Origin: Bacteroidota bacterium
GTDB lineage: Bacteria; Bacteroidota; Kryptoniia; Kryptoniales; JAKASW01
Length of the DNA stretch: 9,208 bases
NCBI GenBank assembly: GCA_021785235.1
Contig: JAJYGB010000185.1
Coordinates: 1 to 9,208, forward strand
Direction of reading: 5' to 3'
The notes below the pieces were generated by a model, which saw nothing but the letters and a program-made list of their open reading frames with translations, was not told where the DNA came from and ran no database searches. Below are positions 1 to 6,787 of this stretch, piece by piece. The position numbers and the translations under genes are program-made. How positions within the stretch are numbered: the stretch's first letter is position 1; each line of letters begins with the position of its first letter.

Positions 1-28
1 CCCCGTCCTCGGCGGGGCAACTTTTTTT
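1..28 (+). terminator. Rho-independent terminator of an upstream gene (left end cut by window edge)
   Basis: A CCCCG arm (1-5) pairs with CGGGG (13-17) around a 7-base loop. It is followed by CAAC and then seven T (22-28). The stem may continue leftwards outside the window, because the bases after the right arm (CAA) would pair with TTG before position 1. It probably ends a plus-strand gene outside the window and separates it from the two-component operon. Confidence 0.6.
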
Positions 29-81
29 GCACGCAGCATGCGCGGAACATGAATGGAAATTATTTGTAAATTGGTTCACAC

Positions 82-753
82 ATGAAAATCCTTGTTATTG
101 AGGATGAAAAGAAAGTCGCAAGGTTCCTGAAGCTCGGCCTGGAGGCGGAGAATCACCGCGTGGAGATCGCCTACGACGGCGAGAGTGGAGAGAAGCTGGG
201 TTTATCGAAAGAGTACGACGTGATCGTCCTGGATATTATGCTCCCCAAGAAGAACGGAATTGAGGTTCTGAAGTCCGTACGCGCGAGCGGAAACACGACT
301 CCGGTTCTTATACTTACGGCTAAGGGGAGCCTTGAGGACAAGGTGGAAGGCCTTGACGAAGGTGCGGACGACTACCTCGTCAAGCCGTTCGCGTTCGCCG
401 AATTTATCGCCCGCGTCCGCTCGCTCGGTAGAAGGAGCGTAGTGGAGAAGTCGATGACTTTGAAGGTTGCGGATTTGGAGCTCGACACGCTGACCCGCAA
501 AGCCAAACGAAGCGGGAAGGAGATCGAGCTGACGAACCGTGAATACGCCCTCCTCGAATATTTCGTGCGCAATGCGAACCGTGTACTCACGAGAACAGTT
601 ATTTCGGAGCATATCTGGGAATACAACTTCGACACCGGTACGAACATTGTTGAGGTCTATGTGAACAAACTCCGCAACAAGATCGATTCCGGTTTCGATA
701 AGAAGCTGATCCGCACAGTTCGCGGGGCCGGATATATGATGAAGATAGAGTGA
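82..753 (+). CDS. OmpR/PhoB-family response regulator (two-component system)
   Basis: This is a 223-residue DNA-binding response regulator, the usual length for the OmpR family. The receiver domain (about 1-115) has the acidic pair E7/D8, the phospho-acceptor D51 in VLDIMLP, the switch residue T79 in LILTAK, and the invariant K101 in VKPF. The C-terminal winged helix (about 127-220) shows the LTNREYALLEYF start, a recognition-helix region around VEVYVNKLRNKI, and the RTVRGAGYM wing. It is expected to be phosphorylated by the kinase encoded immediately downstream and then to bind direct-repeat operators. The sequence resembles the CusR/QseB/MprA-like branch, but the signal cannot be told from it. 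There is no clear Shine-Dalgarno before the ATG, unlike the other genes here. The stop codon overlaps the kinase start, so the two are co-translated. Confidence 0.96.
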   Translation: MKILVIEDEKKVARFLKLGLEAENHRVEIAYDGESGEKLGLSKEYDVIVLDIMLPKKNGIEVLKSVRASGNTTPVLILTAKGSLEDKVEGLDEGADDYLVKPFAFAEFIARVRSLGRRSVVEKSMTLKVADLELDTLTRKAKRSGKEIELTNREYALLEYFVRNANRVLTRTVISEHIWEYNFDTGTNIVEVYVNKLRNKIDSGFDKKLIRTVRGAGYMMKIE

Positions 754-2225
754 TGTTTAAGTCGATACGGTTTAGACTCACTGTCTGGTATTCAGTTGTC
801 CTGCTGATCGCGCTCGCCACTTTCGGGGTTACATCGTATTTGTACACGGGAGAGATGCTCTCCCAGAATCTGGACCTTTCGCTAAGAAATGAGACCCAGT
901 GGTTGAGGGAAATTCTTGAGGGTAAGCTCGACATGGAACGGGGGAAATCCCGGACCCTCCGGGGCGGCATATTGAACTATCCCGCCAACCCGCCCACGAG
1001 CACGCAGGGCGAAAGCCGGAGCGAGTCCGACGAGGACTACACCATCTGGAACAAAATCTACGAACATTCACTCCTCAATTCGAAGAAACAATTCGTTTAC
1101 GTGATGGACCGGCGCGGAAGAGTCTTCTACAAGTCCTTCAATCTCGGGCAGGACACTCTTCCCTCTCCGGCGGGCCTGGAGACTTACAAGGTCAGCGTCA
1201 TCAAAACCATTCTCGGGGGTCAGCGAATACGTCTGGCCGCGCTCAACACCAAGTTCTACGACATCAGGGTCGCTTATCCTGAGGACGAAATAACAGATGT
1301 TCTCCAGAACCTTTTTTCAATCTTCCTCCTCCTTATCCCAGTCGTCTTCGTGATATCAGTCGTCGGAGGATTCTTCCTGGCAAAGAAATCTCTGCGTCCG
1401 GTTGATGAAATTACCAGAACGGCAAGGAAGATTACCGCCACGAACCTGCGCGAACGCATCCACGTGAACAACCCGGAGGACGAGATAGGCAGGCTGACGG
1501 AGACCCTGAACGACATGATAGAGAGGCTCGAAGCGTCGTTCGAGCAGGTGCAGCAGTTTTCGATGGACGCCTCGCACGAACTCCGTACGCCGCTCACCAT
1601 CATGAGGGGGGAGATAGAACTTGCACTCCGCGGCAACAAAAAGACTGCTTCGTACAAGAAGACATTGGCAAGCCTCCTCGAAGAGGTCCTGAGAATGACG
1701 AGCATAATCGAAGGGCTCATCCTCCTTGCCAAGGCGGATAGCGGCAATGCAAAAATGGAAAAGAAGCCGACCAGGCTCGATTCGCTGGTGAGCGAGATAC
1801 GGGAGGACGCGGATATCCTCGCCGAACAGAAGAAGATCAGCGTGTCGATATCCAGGCTCGATGAGATCACCGTGATGGGAGACCCGGTCAGGCTCCGCCA
1901 ACTCATGCTAAACCTGGTCGATAACGCTATCAAGTATACGCCTGAAGGCGGCCAAGTGACTCTTTCGCTCCAGCGACTTAACGGCGACGCGAACTTCACG
2001 GTGGAAGATACCGGAATCGGCATCCCGCCGAGGGACATGAAGAGGATTTTTGACCGGTTCTACAGGGTCGACAAAAGCAGGAGCAGGCTTCCCGATGGGC
2101 TTGGCCTGGGGTTGTCCATTTCGAAATGGGTGGCCGAAGCGCACGGCGGCAGGCTTCTCGCGGAGAGCCGCATTGGCTCGGGAAGCAGGTTTACCGTCAT
2201 TCTTCCGGCAGTCTCCAATAATTAA
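753..2225 (+). CDS. Membrane sensor histidine kinase with HAMP domain
   Basis: This is the partner kinase of the preceding regulator, 490 residues from the ATG at 753. That ATG shares one base with the regulator stop (TGATG). A GTG at 750 would add one residue and is a possible alternative start. Order of parts: transmembrane helix about 8-31; periplasmic sensor about 32-186; second transmembrane helix about 187-210; HAMP about 211-262; dimerisation/H-box with FSMDASHELRTPL and the phospho-accepting H275; then an HATPase domain with N-box NLVDN (N391), DTGIGIP (419-425), the FDRFYR F-box and GLGLGLS (from 449). All catalytic boxes are intact. The architecture matches the CusS/heavy-metal-sensor and BaeS-like kinases. 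However, the periplasmic part has only one His and no Cys, so a metal signal is not supported by the sequence itself. It contains a charged, low-complexity stretch about 60-96. The signal is unknown. Confidence 0.95.
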   Translation: MFKSIRFRLTVWYSVVLLIALATFGVTSYLYTGEMLSQNLDLSLRNETQWLREILEGKLDMERGKSRTLRGGILNYPANPPTSTQGESRSESDEDYTIWNKIYEHSLLNSKKQFVYVMDRRGRVFYKSFNLGQDTLPSPAGLETYKVSVIKTILGGQRIRLAALNTKFYDIRVAYPEDEITDVLQNLFSIFLLLIPVVFVISVVGGFFLAKKSLRPVDEITRTARKITATNLRERIHVNNPEDEIGRLTETLNDMIERLEASFEQVQQFSMDASHELRTPLTIMRGEIELALRGNKKTASYKKTLASLLEEVLRMTSIIEGLILLAKADSGNAKMEKKPTRLDSLVSEIREDADILAEQKKISVSISRLDEITVMGDPVRLRQLMLNLVDNAIKYTPEGGQVTLSLQRLNGDANFTVEDTGIGIPPRDMKRIFDRFYRVDKSRSRLPDGLGLGLSISKWVAEAHGGRLLAESRIGSGSRFTVILPAVSNN

Positions 2226-2246
2226 AATTTTTTAATCTCCGATTCA

Positions 2247-2278
2247 TTGCCTCCCACAGTGCCCGTTAAGTATGTTTA
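2247..2278 (+). promoter_or_regulatory. Candidate promoter, Bacteroidota-like -33/-7 form
   Basis: TTG at 2247-2249 is followed after 21 bases by TATGTTTA at 2271-2278. This fits the Bacteroidota -7 element TAnnTTTG except for the last base, at the upper end of the known -33/-7 spacing. Read as sigma70 it would be TTGCCT-18-TATGTT, which is weak in both boxes. It lies between the kinase stop and the small basic protein and would give a leader of about 25 bases. This suggests that the small gene has its own promoter. Known consensus applied by eye. Confidence 0.35.
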
Positions 2279-2293
2279 CCGAACCAAAACTAA

Positions 2294-2303
2294 AAGGAGG
2301 TGA
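2294..2303 (+). promoter_or_regulatory. Near-perfect Shine-Dalgarno of the small Lys/Met-rich gene
   Basis: AAGGAGGTGA is complementary to essentially the whole anti-SD tail of 16S rRNA. It sits 9 bases before the ATG at 2310, counted from the GGAGG core. It is by far the strongest ribosome binding site in the window, implying high translation of the small exported protein, and it fixes the start codon. Confidence 0.8.
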
Positions 2304-2309
2304 AGTACC

Positions 2310-2636
2310 ATGAACAAACTGGCTTTAGTGATGCTTCTCGCATCTTTCGTCGCTTTCGGCTCGGTCAACGCTCAGCCGGTGAAGAAGCAGGTGAAGAAAG
2401 AAACCAAGACGGAGATGTCGAGGAAATCCGGCAAGAAAATGACGGCTCACGGGAAGAGCATGAAGATGAATAAGAAGAAGACCACGAAGAAATGGAGCAA
2501 GGCCCGCGTGACCAAGAAAGGCAGCATGAAGAAGCATGAGATGATGTCGAAGAAGACAATGAAGAAGAGCGCGGTGAAGAAACACGAGATGAAGTCGAAG
2601 ACAATGATGAAAAAGAAATCAACGAAGAAAGAGTAA
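2310..2636 (+). CDS. Small exported Lys/Met-rich, highly cationic protein, function unknown
   Basis: I do not recognise a family. The 108-residue product starts with a clear Sec signal peptide: N-K-L, a hydrophobic core to about residue 17, and cleavage after VNA at 21, leaving Q22. The 87-residue mature part has about 33 Lys, 11 Met, 3 His and 2 Arg, only 5 acidic residues, one Trp and no Cys, for a net charge near +30. A 16-residue unit is repeated imperfectly: KKHEMMSK at mature 53-60 and KKHEMKSK at 69-76, with 10 of 14 neighbouring positions identical. Met and His spaced among Lys could bind Cu/Ag, as in SilE/PcoE-type proteins. Alternatively the charge could bind anionic polymers, or buffer as in the Lys-rich acid-shock protein Asr of enterobacteria. 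These are inferences. It lies 84 bases after the sensor kinase, with its own candidate promoter, an exceptional SD sequence and a terminator directly after it. Confidence 0.8.
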   Translation: MNKLALVMLLASFVAFGSVNAQPVKKQVKKETKTEMSRKSGKKMTAHGKSMKMNKKKTTKKWSKARVTKKGSMKKHEMMSKKTMKKSAVKKHEMKSKTMMKKKSTKKE

Positions 2637-2663
2637 TCTTCATTCTTCTTGTGCCCCGAGAGT

Positions 2664-2691
2664 AAAAAGTCCGCCGTCGGCGGACTTTTTT
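2664..2691. terminator. Strong bidirectional rho-independent terminator
   Basis: AAAAAGTCCGCC (2664-2675) is a perfect 12-base inverted repeat of GGCGGACTTTTT (2679-2690) around a 3-base loop. The GC stem core is 7 base pairs. Plus-strand transcripts meet TTTTTT (2686-2691) and minus-strand transcripts meet five U. It lies between the convergent small basic gene (stop 2636) and aspartase (stop 2742), so it can serve both. Confidence 0.9.
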
Positions 2692-2704
2692 GTTAAGAAT
2701 CAGC

Positions 2705-2729
2705 GACCGCCACCATGCGGGTGGCGGTC
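2705..2729 (-). terminator. Second perfect hairpin downstream of aspartase
   Basis: GACCGCCACC (2705-2714) pairs perfectly with GGTGGCGGTC (2720-2729) across a 5-base loop, 12 bases beyond the aspartase stop. No U-run follows directly on either strand, so it is not a canonical terminator alone. On the minus strand it precedes the bidirectional terminator at 2664-2691. It may act as a first pause/termination hairpin or protect the mRNA 3' end. Confidence 0.5.
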
Positions 2730-2741
2730 ACTTCACAACAG

Positions 2742-4133
2742 TTAATGCCTTCCAACTTCCGTCAGTTTGTACGCATCGAGAATATCATTAAGGAGTTTTT
2801 CCTCGACGAGCTTCTTTTCAAGGAGTACTGCCCTGACCGTTTTATTCTTTCCCACGGCTTCCTTCACAACCTCTGCCGCCTTGGCGTAGCCGATGTGTGG
2901 TGTCAGCGCAGTCACGATGCTCACGCTCTTTTCAGCGAAATCCCTGCATATGGCTTCGTCGGCTTCTATGCCGTCGATGCACTTGACGCGGAGAACGTGC
3001 ATGGCGTTTCTGTATATTTCAAGCGCAAACGTAAGGTTGAAGCCGATCACCGGCATCATCACGTTCAGCTCAAGTTGTCCCGCCTGAGTCGCGTAGGCGA
3101 CAGTAGTATCGAGGCCGATAACCTGGTATGAGACCATGTTCACCATCTCGAGAATGCTCGGGTTAACCTTTCCGGGCATGATGGACGACCCGGGTTGGAC
3201 AGCCGGAAGTTTAATTTCGGCTAAACCGGTTCGCGGGCCGCTGCTTAGAAGCCGCAGATCGTTCGCGATCCTCGTGATGTCGAGAGCCAGGTTGCGAATC
3301 GAGCCGCTCAAAGAGACCGCGCCTGCCATACTCTGCATCGCCTCGAAGTAGTTCTTCGCCTGCTTGAAAGCGATTCCGGTCAGGTTTGCAAGTTCTTTTG
3401 GCATCATCTCCCTGTATTGCGGATCGGAGTTAACACCGGTTCCCACCGCCGTCCCGCCGATGCCAAGGTACGTGAGATCTTCGCGAACCTGTTTTATCCT
3501 CTCTATATGTCCTTGCACACAGGCCGCATAGCCGGAAAATTCCTGGCCGAGCCTGATGGGGGTCGCGTCTTGCAAGTGGGTCCTTCCGGATTTTATTACG
3601 TGATCAAATTCGGCGGCCTTTTTCTCGAACGACGCCCGCAACTCACCGAGCACAGGTAGGAGTTTGTCGACAAGAAGAATCGAGGAAACGCGTATGACCG
3701 CCGGAATCACATCGTTCGTCGACTGAGCCATGTTGACATCATCGTTGGGGTTTATCACGGAGTAATCCCCGCGTTTTCCGCCGAGGATCTCTATCGCGCG
3801 GTTGGCAAGGAGCTCGTTGGCGTTCATGTTGTGTGAAGTACCCGCCCCCGCCTGAAAGACATCGACGACGAACTGGTCGTTGAATTTTCCGCTCAGTACC
3901 TCATCGCACGCCTTGACAATTGCATCGGCCTTCTTTCTGTCGAGAAGGTTAAGCTTGCTGTTGACGATCGCCGCGGCCTTCTTCACAAGCACGGTCGCCT
4001 TCACCCAGTCAGGATGAGGCTTTAAGCCGCTTATGGGAAAATTATCTACCGCTCGTTGAACCTGCACTCCGTAATAAGCATCCACCGGGACTTTCAGTTC
4101 GCCCAGCGAGTCTTTCTCAATTCGGTAATCCAT
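2742..4133 (-). CDS. aspA: Aspartate ammonia-lyase (aspartase)
   Basis: It catalyses reversible conversion of L-aspartate to fumarate and ammonia in the cytoplasm as a homotetramer, linking amino-nitrogen to the TCA cycle. The 463 residues match the fumarase/aspartase superfamily throughout: GAGTSHNMNANE near the N-terminal third, NPNDDVNMAQSTND, SGRTHLQDA, and the mobile catalytic loop GSSIMPGKVNP with serines 316/317, one of them the catalytic base. Aspartase rather than class II fumarase is favoured by TSxNMNxNE (fumarases usually have SSNMNVNE), RTGLAEI, and AGQLELNVMMPVIG. Length is close to the 470-480 residues of typical aspartases. The start is placed at the ATG at 4133, which has AAAGGG six bases upstream. 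An in-frame TTG at 4148 lies in front of that ribosome site and is unlikely. The gene converges on the two-component block and ends at tandem hairpins. Confidence 0.9.
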   Translation of the reverse strand: MDYRIEKDSLGELKVPVDAYYGVQVQRAVDNFPISGLKPHPDWVKATVLVKKAAAIVNSKLNLLDRKKADAIVKACDEVLSGKFNDQFVVDVFQAGAGTSHNMNANELLANRAIEILGGKRGDYSVINPNDDVNMAQSTNDVIPAVIRVSSILLVDKLLPVLGELRASFEKKAAEFDHVIKSGRTHLQDATPIRLGQEFSGYAACVQGHIERIKQVREDLTYLGIGGTAVGTGVNSDPQYREMMPKELANLTGIAFKQAKNYFEAMQSMAGAVSLSGSIRNLALDITRIANDLRLLSSGPRTGLAEIKLPAVQPGSSIMPGKVNPSILEMVNMVSYQVIGLDTTVAYATQAGQLELNVMMPVIGFNLTFALEIYRNAMHVLRVKCIDGIEADEAICRDFAEKSVSIVTALTPHIGYAKAAEVVKEAVGKNKTVRAVLLEKKLVEEKLLNDILDAYKLTEVGRH

Positions 4134-4233
4134 GATTATCCCTTTCAATTAGGATGGGAACTTCGTCATACGGCATGTGGTGAAGCACAAAACCAAACAC
4201 GCCGATTACTGGTTTTCTTCTCTCAGATATTTG

Positions 4234-4275
4234 AAAAAACAATCTCGATGCAGAACCGGCCGGGCCGGATTGCGG
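4234..4275 (-). terminator. Possible terminator of the cysteine hydrolase gene
   Basis: On the minus strand, just after the hydrolase stop, a GC-rich CCGG...CCGG palindrome (4256-4268) lies inside a wider pair CAATC/GATTG (4268-4272 with 4240-4244). Six U follow at 4234-4239. The structure is irregular, so termination efficiency is uncertain, but the U-run and position fit. The gap 4134-4276 before aspartase holds no recognisable gene. Confidence 0.3.
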
Positions 4276-4276
4276 C

Positions 4277-4930
4277 TCAGGGCTTCTTTCCCCGCAGCAC
4301 GAATCCGTTCTCGACATCGGATGTCTTCATCAGAGTGACCCCACGCCGGGACCACTCCTCAAGGAGCTCTTTCCCTTTCTCTTCGTAGATGGCTTTGACG
4401 GCATCCTCGACAAGATAGAGATTAAACAACCCCAGTCGGAGGAAACCTTCGATGGCATGCGCATCACACACATCAAGCGCGACTCCGTACACCACCACAT
4501 CCGTGGGCCGTACAAGGTCAAGGAATTCCCCGACGTTCGGGTTCGTGAACACGTCGAACCACTGTTTCCTGAAAATCACCTCGCCGCGATGAACCGCGAG
4601 CAATTTCTTCAATTGACCATCGGCATATTGGATATTATCGATCCAAAGCGCGTTCAGCGGCTTCGTCGCCGGTACCTTCTCCTGCCCCGGCGTCCCTTGG
4701 AGGCAGTGGGGCGGAAAAGTTACATGGTAATCAGGATGGTCGGATATCTCGGCGTCGCTGACCAGGTGATAGTCAACAGACCCGCAAATTTGTATTCCGT
4801 TGGAACGCGCGTAGCCGGTCAATCTCGACAGGTTGTCGGACAATGTTTCGGCCCCGGGCACATAAAGCTTCCCGTCCGGCATCATAAAATCATACTGCGT
4901 GTCAACGTCCCAGAAAATCAGTTTTCCCAC
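4277..4930 (-). CDS. Isochorismatase/nicotinamidase-family cysteine hydrolase
   Basis: This is a 217-residue cytoplasmic amidohydrolase of the cysteine-hydrolase (PncA/isochorismatase) fold. The expected catalytic triad is present: D10 (VDTQYDF), K122 (FRKQ) and the nucleophile C155, preceded by the cis-peptide region GVALDVC. The nicotinamidase-type metal site is suggested by D53/H55 in SVDYH and H75 in FPPHCLQGTPG, with H65 or H69 as a further ligand. The FPPHC-x-x-GTPG block is typical of nicotinamidases, which turn nicotinamide into nicotinate plus ammonia for NAD salvage, so this is the leading guess. A related amidase acting on another substrate cannot be excluded. The start is a GTG at 4930 with AGAGG about nine bases upstream; no earlier convincing start is seen. 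It is a stand-alone gene with its own candidate promoter. Confidence 0.88.
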   Translation of the reverse strand: MGKLIFWDVDTQYDFMMPDGKLYVPGAETLSDNLSRLTGYARSNGIQICGSVDYHLVSDAEISDHPDYHVTFPPHCLQGTPGQEKVPATKPLNALWIDNIQYADGQLKKLLAVHRGEVIFRKQWFDVFTNPNVGEFLDLVRPTDVVVYGVALDVCDAHAIEGFLRLGLFNLYLVEDAVKAIYEEKGKELLEEWSRRGVTLMKTSDVENGFVLRGKKP

Positions 4931-4985
4931 GTAGTCAAACCTCTTCGCTCGTATCTTCTTTGGAACTAACGATCTGCATTGCGGG

Positions 4986-5017
4986 TAAATTTAACCAAGA
5001 CTCCCCCTTCACTTCAA
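4986..5017 (-). promoter_or_regulatory. Candidate promoter of the cysteine hydrolase, -33/-7 form
   Basis: On the minus strand TTG (5017-5015) is followed after 21 bases by TAAATTTA (4993-4986), again TAnnTTTA. Read as sigma70 it is TTGAAG-18-TAAATT, which is weak. It lies in the gap between sufU and the hydrolase and gives a leader of about 50 bases. Spacing and form match the candidate before the Lys/Met-rich gene. Confidence 0.35.
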
Positions 5018-5032
5018 CCCGCGAAACTGCGG

Positions 5033-5050
5033 CGCCTGGAGTTTCAGGCG
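5033..5050 (-). other. Hairpin just after sufU
   Basis: CGCCTG (5033-5038) pairs with CAGGCG (5045-5050) across a 6-base loop, starting 7 bases after the sufU stop. No U-run follows on the minus strand, so it is a weak or non-canonical terminator, or a 3'-end stabiliser, for the sufS-sufU message. Confidence 0.35.
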
Positions 5051-5057
5051 AACGGTT

Positions 5058-5498
5058 TTACTTCTTTTCTCCGTCGCTCCCCTTTGAGAGGGATTCTTCA
5101 AGCGTGTGCCAGGCCAGCGTCGCGCACTTCACTCTCACCGGGAACCTGGATACGCCCTGCAGAGATATGGCGTCTCCCATCTCTTCGCCATAATCGCCTT
5201 CGGTGCCCTTGACCATCTCGTAAAACCTCGATGCAATTTGTTTCGCGTCTTCGACCGTCTTTCCTTTGACAAGATCAGTCATAATGGAAGCCGAGGCCTG
5301 ACTTATCGAACATCCTGCTCCGGAGAACTTCGCGTCGGCAATCACCCCGTCCTTGATGAGAACGGATATTTGAATATCGTCACCACACGATTCGTTGAAT
5401 CCGCGGGAGCTGAGGGTCGCGTTCGGGATCAAACCATGATTGTGCGGGTGCTGGTAATGGTCCAGAATAATTTCCGTAAACAAATCATTTAGCGACAT
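5058..5498 (-). CDS. sufU: Fe-S cluster assembly scaffold / sulfurtransferase SufU
   Basis: It accepts sulfur from SufS for Fe-S cluster assembly in the cytoplasm. The 146 residues show the zinc/cluster ligands of the family: C38 and D40 in ESCGDD, C63 in GAGCSIS, and C125 in VKCATLAW. The interval between the second and third Cys carries the extra segment (about residues 97-119) that separates SufU from IscU, and the IscU His beside the last Cys is absent. Known SufU proteins act mainly as zinc-dependent sulfur acceptors that activate SufS. The start is the ATG at 5498, opening MSLNDLFTEII as in homologues, with AAGG four bases before. A longer frame to 5552 only overlaps sufS and does not look conserved. 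It overlaps the sufS end by 14 bases, so translation is coupled. Confidence 0.93.
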   Translation of the reverse strand: MSLNDLFTEIILDHYQHPHNHGLIPNATLSSRGFNESCGDDIQISVLIKDGVIADAKFSGAGCSISQASASIMTDLVKGKTVEDAKQIASRFYEMVKGTEGDYGEEMGDAISLQGVSRFPVRVKCATLAWHTLEESLSKGSDGEKK

Positions 5499-6729
5499 CG
5501 GCCTTCTTCCTTGGTCTGAACAACGCAACGCCTTTTTCGAGAGCCCCGGCAAGCACCTCGACGTCGGATTTGTCGTTGTAAATGTAGAAGCTCGCCCTGG
5601 CTGTGGATTGCACCTGGAGTTTTCTCATTAACGGCTGGGCGCAGTGGTGACCGGCACGTATTGCCACGCCCTCGGAATCGAGGATCGTGGAAATGTCGTG
5701 AGGATGGACGTTGTCGACCGTGAATGACAGGACTCCGGTCCCCGTCGTCTTAGGCCTGAAAATATGAATGCCTTCGATTTCCGCGAGGCGCTTCGCGGCG
5801 TAATCACCCAGGGCTATCTCGTGGTCCTCAACATTCTGCATCCCGATCTTCTCGAGGTACTCGATAGCGGCTTTGAGCCCGATGGCACCCCCTATGTTCG
5901 GAGTACCGGCTTCGAACTTGTAAGGCGGCTTTGCGTAATTGGATGTCGTCGGGTACACTTCATTTATCATCTCTCCCCCGCCGAGAAACGGCTCCATCTT
6001 CTCTAGGAGTTCGTACTTGGCGTAGAGAGCCCCTATGCCGGTCGGCCCGCACATCTTGTGTCCGCTAAGAGCGTAGAAATCGCAGTCAATATCGCGGACG
6101 TCCACCGGCATTTGCGGAGCGCCCTGGGCGCCGTCGATGATGGCCAGCGCACCTGCCTCGTGAGTCAGGCGGCAGATTTCCTTCACGGGGTTTATGGTCC
6201 CAAGAACGTTGGAAACGTGGACGACAGACACGATCTTCGTCTTCGGTCCAAGATTATCCTTGAGCGACTGAAGGTCGAGCCGGTAGTCACTGCTCATCCT
6301 GATGAACTTCAAAACTGCCCCCGTGTGGCGCGCGATAATATGCCACGGGACGAGATTGCTGTGATGTTCCATCTCGCTGAGAATTATCTCGTCACCCTTG
6401 TGAAGATTATTCAATCCCCACGCGTAAGCGATTAGGTTCAGCGATTCCGTGGCGTTCCGCGTGAATATTATCGACTCTGATTTCCCGGCATTGATGAATC
6501 GTGCGACCTTTGTCCTTGCCTCTTCGTACATGTCGGTAGCAAGCTGGCTGAGCTCGTAGGTCCCTCTGTGCACATTGGCGTTGTATTTGGAATAATATTC
6601 GTCAAGCGCGTCAATCACTTCACGCGGCTTCTGGGTCGTCGCCGCGCTGTCCAGGTAGATAAGCGGCTTGCCCTTCTCCTTCCAATTCGCGAAAATCGGA
6701 AAGTCGTTCTTGACATCACTTCGCATCAT
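5485..6729 (-). CDS. sufS: Cysteine desulfurase SufS (group II)
   Basis: This PLP enzyme converts L-cysteine to L-alanine and leaves a persulfide for Fe-S assembly. The 414-residue product shows YLDSAATTQKP near the N-terminus, ATESLN, the EMEHHSN motif with the stacking His, DGAQ, the PLP-binding K225 in SGHKMCGPTG, and the persulfide cysteine C363 in RAGHHCAQP. Both residue numbers are within one of E. coli SufS (K226, C364), and the short catalytic loop marks group II. The start is set at the ATG at 6729 (MMRSDVKNDFPIF) because AAAGGG lies eight bases upstream and it matches family length. The ATG at 6756 would add nine residues with no well-placed SD. It heads the sufS-sufU pair. sufBCD are not in the window, so the rest of the pathway must be encoded elsewhere. 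Confidence 0.95.
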   Translation of the reverse strand: MMRSDVKNDFPIFANWKEKGKPLIYLDSAATTQKPREVIDALDEYYSKYNANVHRGTYELSQLATDMYEEARTKVARFINAGKSESIIFTRNATESLNLIAYAWGLNNLHKGDEIILSEMEHHSNLVPWHIIARHTGAVLKFIRMSSDYRLDLQSLKDNLGPKTKIVSVVHVSNVLGTINPVKEICRLTHEAGALAIIDGAQGAPQMPVDVRDIDCDFYALSGHKMCGPTGIGALYAKYELLEKMEPFLGGGEMINEVYPTTSNYAKPPYKFEAGTPNIGGAIGLKAAIEYLEKIGMQNVEDHEIALGDYAAKRLAEIEGIHIFRPKTTGTGVLSFTVDNVHPHDISTILDSEGVAIRAGHHCAQPLMRKLQVQSTARASFYIYNDKSDVEVLAGALEKGVALFRPRKKADVAK

Positions 6730-6787
6730 TACGGTGACCCTTTCAGTAAGACACATTCTGCCAAACTAGATTCCTTCAGTTAACACT

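Noticed and set aside
202..647. Long minus-strand open frames opposite the response regulator (91 and 136 codons)
   Set aside because: They are antisense to a fully conserved regulator, have no family motif or ribosome site, and reflect codon-position bias of the real gene.
2221..2236. AT-only inverted repeat ATTAAA/TTTAAT after the kinase stop as a terminator
   Set aside because: The stem has no GC pairs and would be too weak to terminate transcription.
2310..2636. Histone H1-like or other cytoplasmic DNA-binding protein
   Set aside because: A convincing signal peptide with an A-x-A-like cleavage site (VNA) directs it out of the cytoplasm, and the repeated His/Met is not typical of H1-like tails.
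2325..2643. Minus-strand frames opposite the Lys/Met-rich gene (Leu/His-rich and Ser-rich)
   Set aside because: They are the complement of AAG/ATG-rich codons. The plus strand has a signal peptide, a near-perfect SD and a terminator, so it is the coding strand.
2742..4133. Class II fumarase (fumC) instead of aspartase
   Set aside because: The sequence around TSHNMNANE, RTGLAEI and AGQLELNVMMPVIG follows aspartases. Fumarase is kept only as a minor possibility because GSSIMPGKVNP occurs in both.
4117..4317. A 66-codon minus-strand frame covering the gap before aspartase
   Set aside because: It overlaps both the hydrolase end and the aspartase start, has no SD, and its composition is unlike a protein; it is chance.
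4457..4969. A 170-codon plus-strand frame opposite the hydrolase
   Set aside because: The minus-strand product has the full cysteine-hydrolase triad; the plus frame has no recognisable motif.
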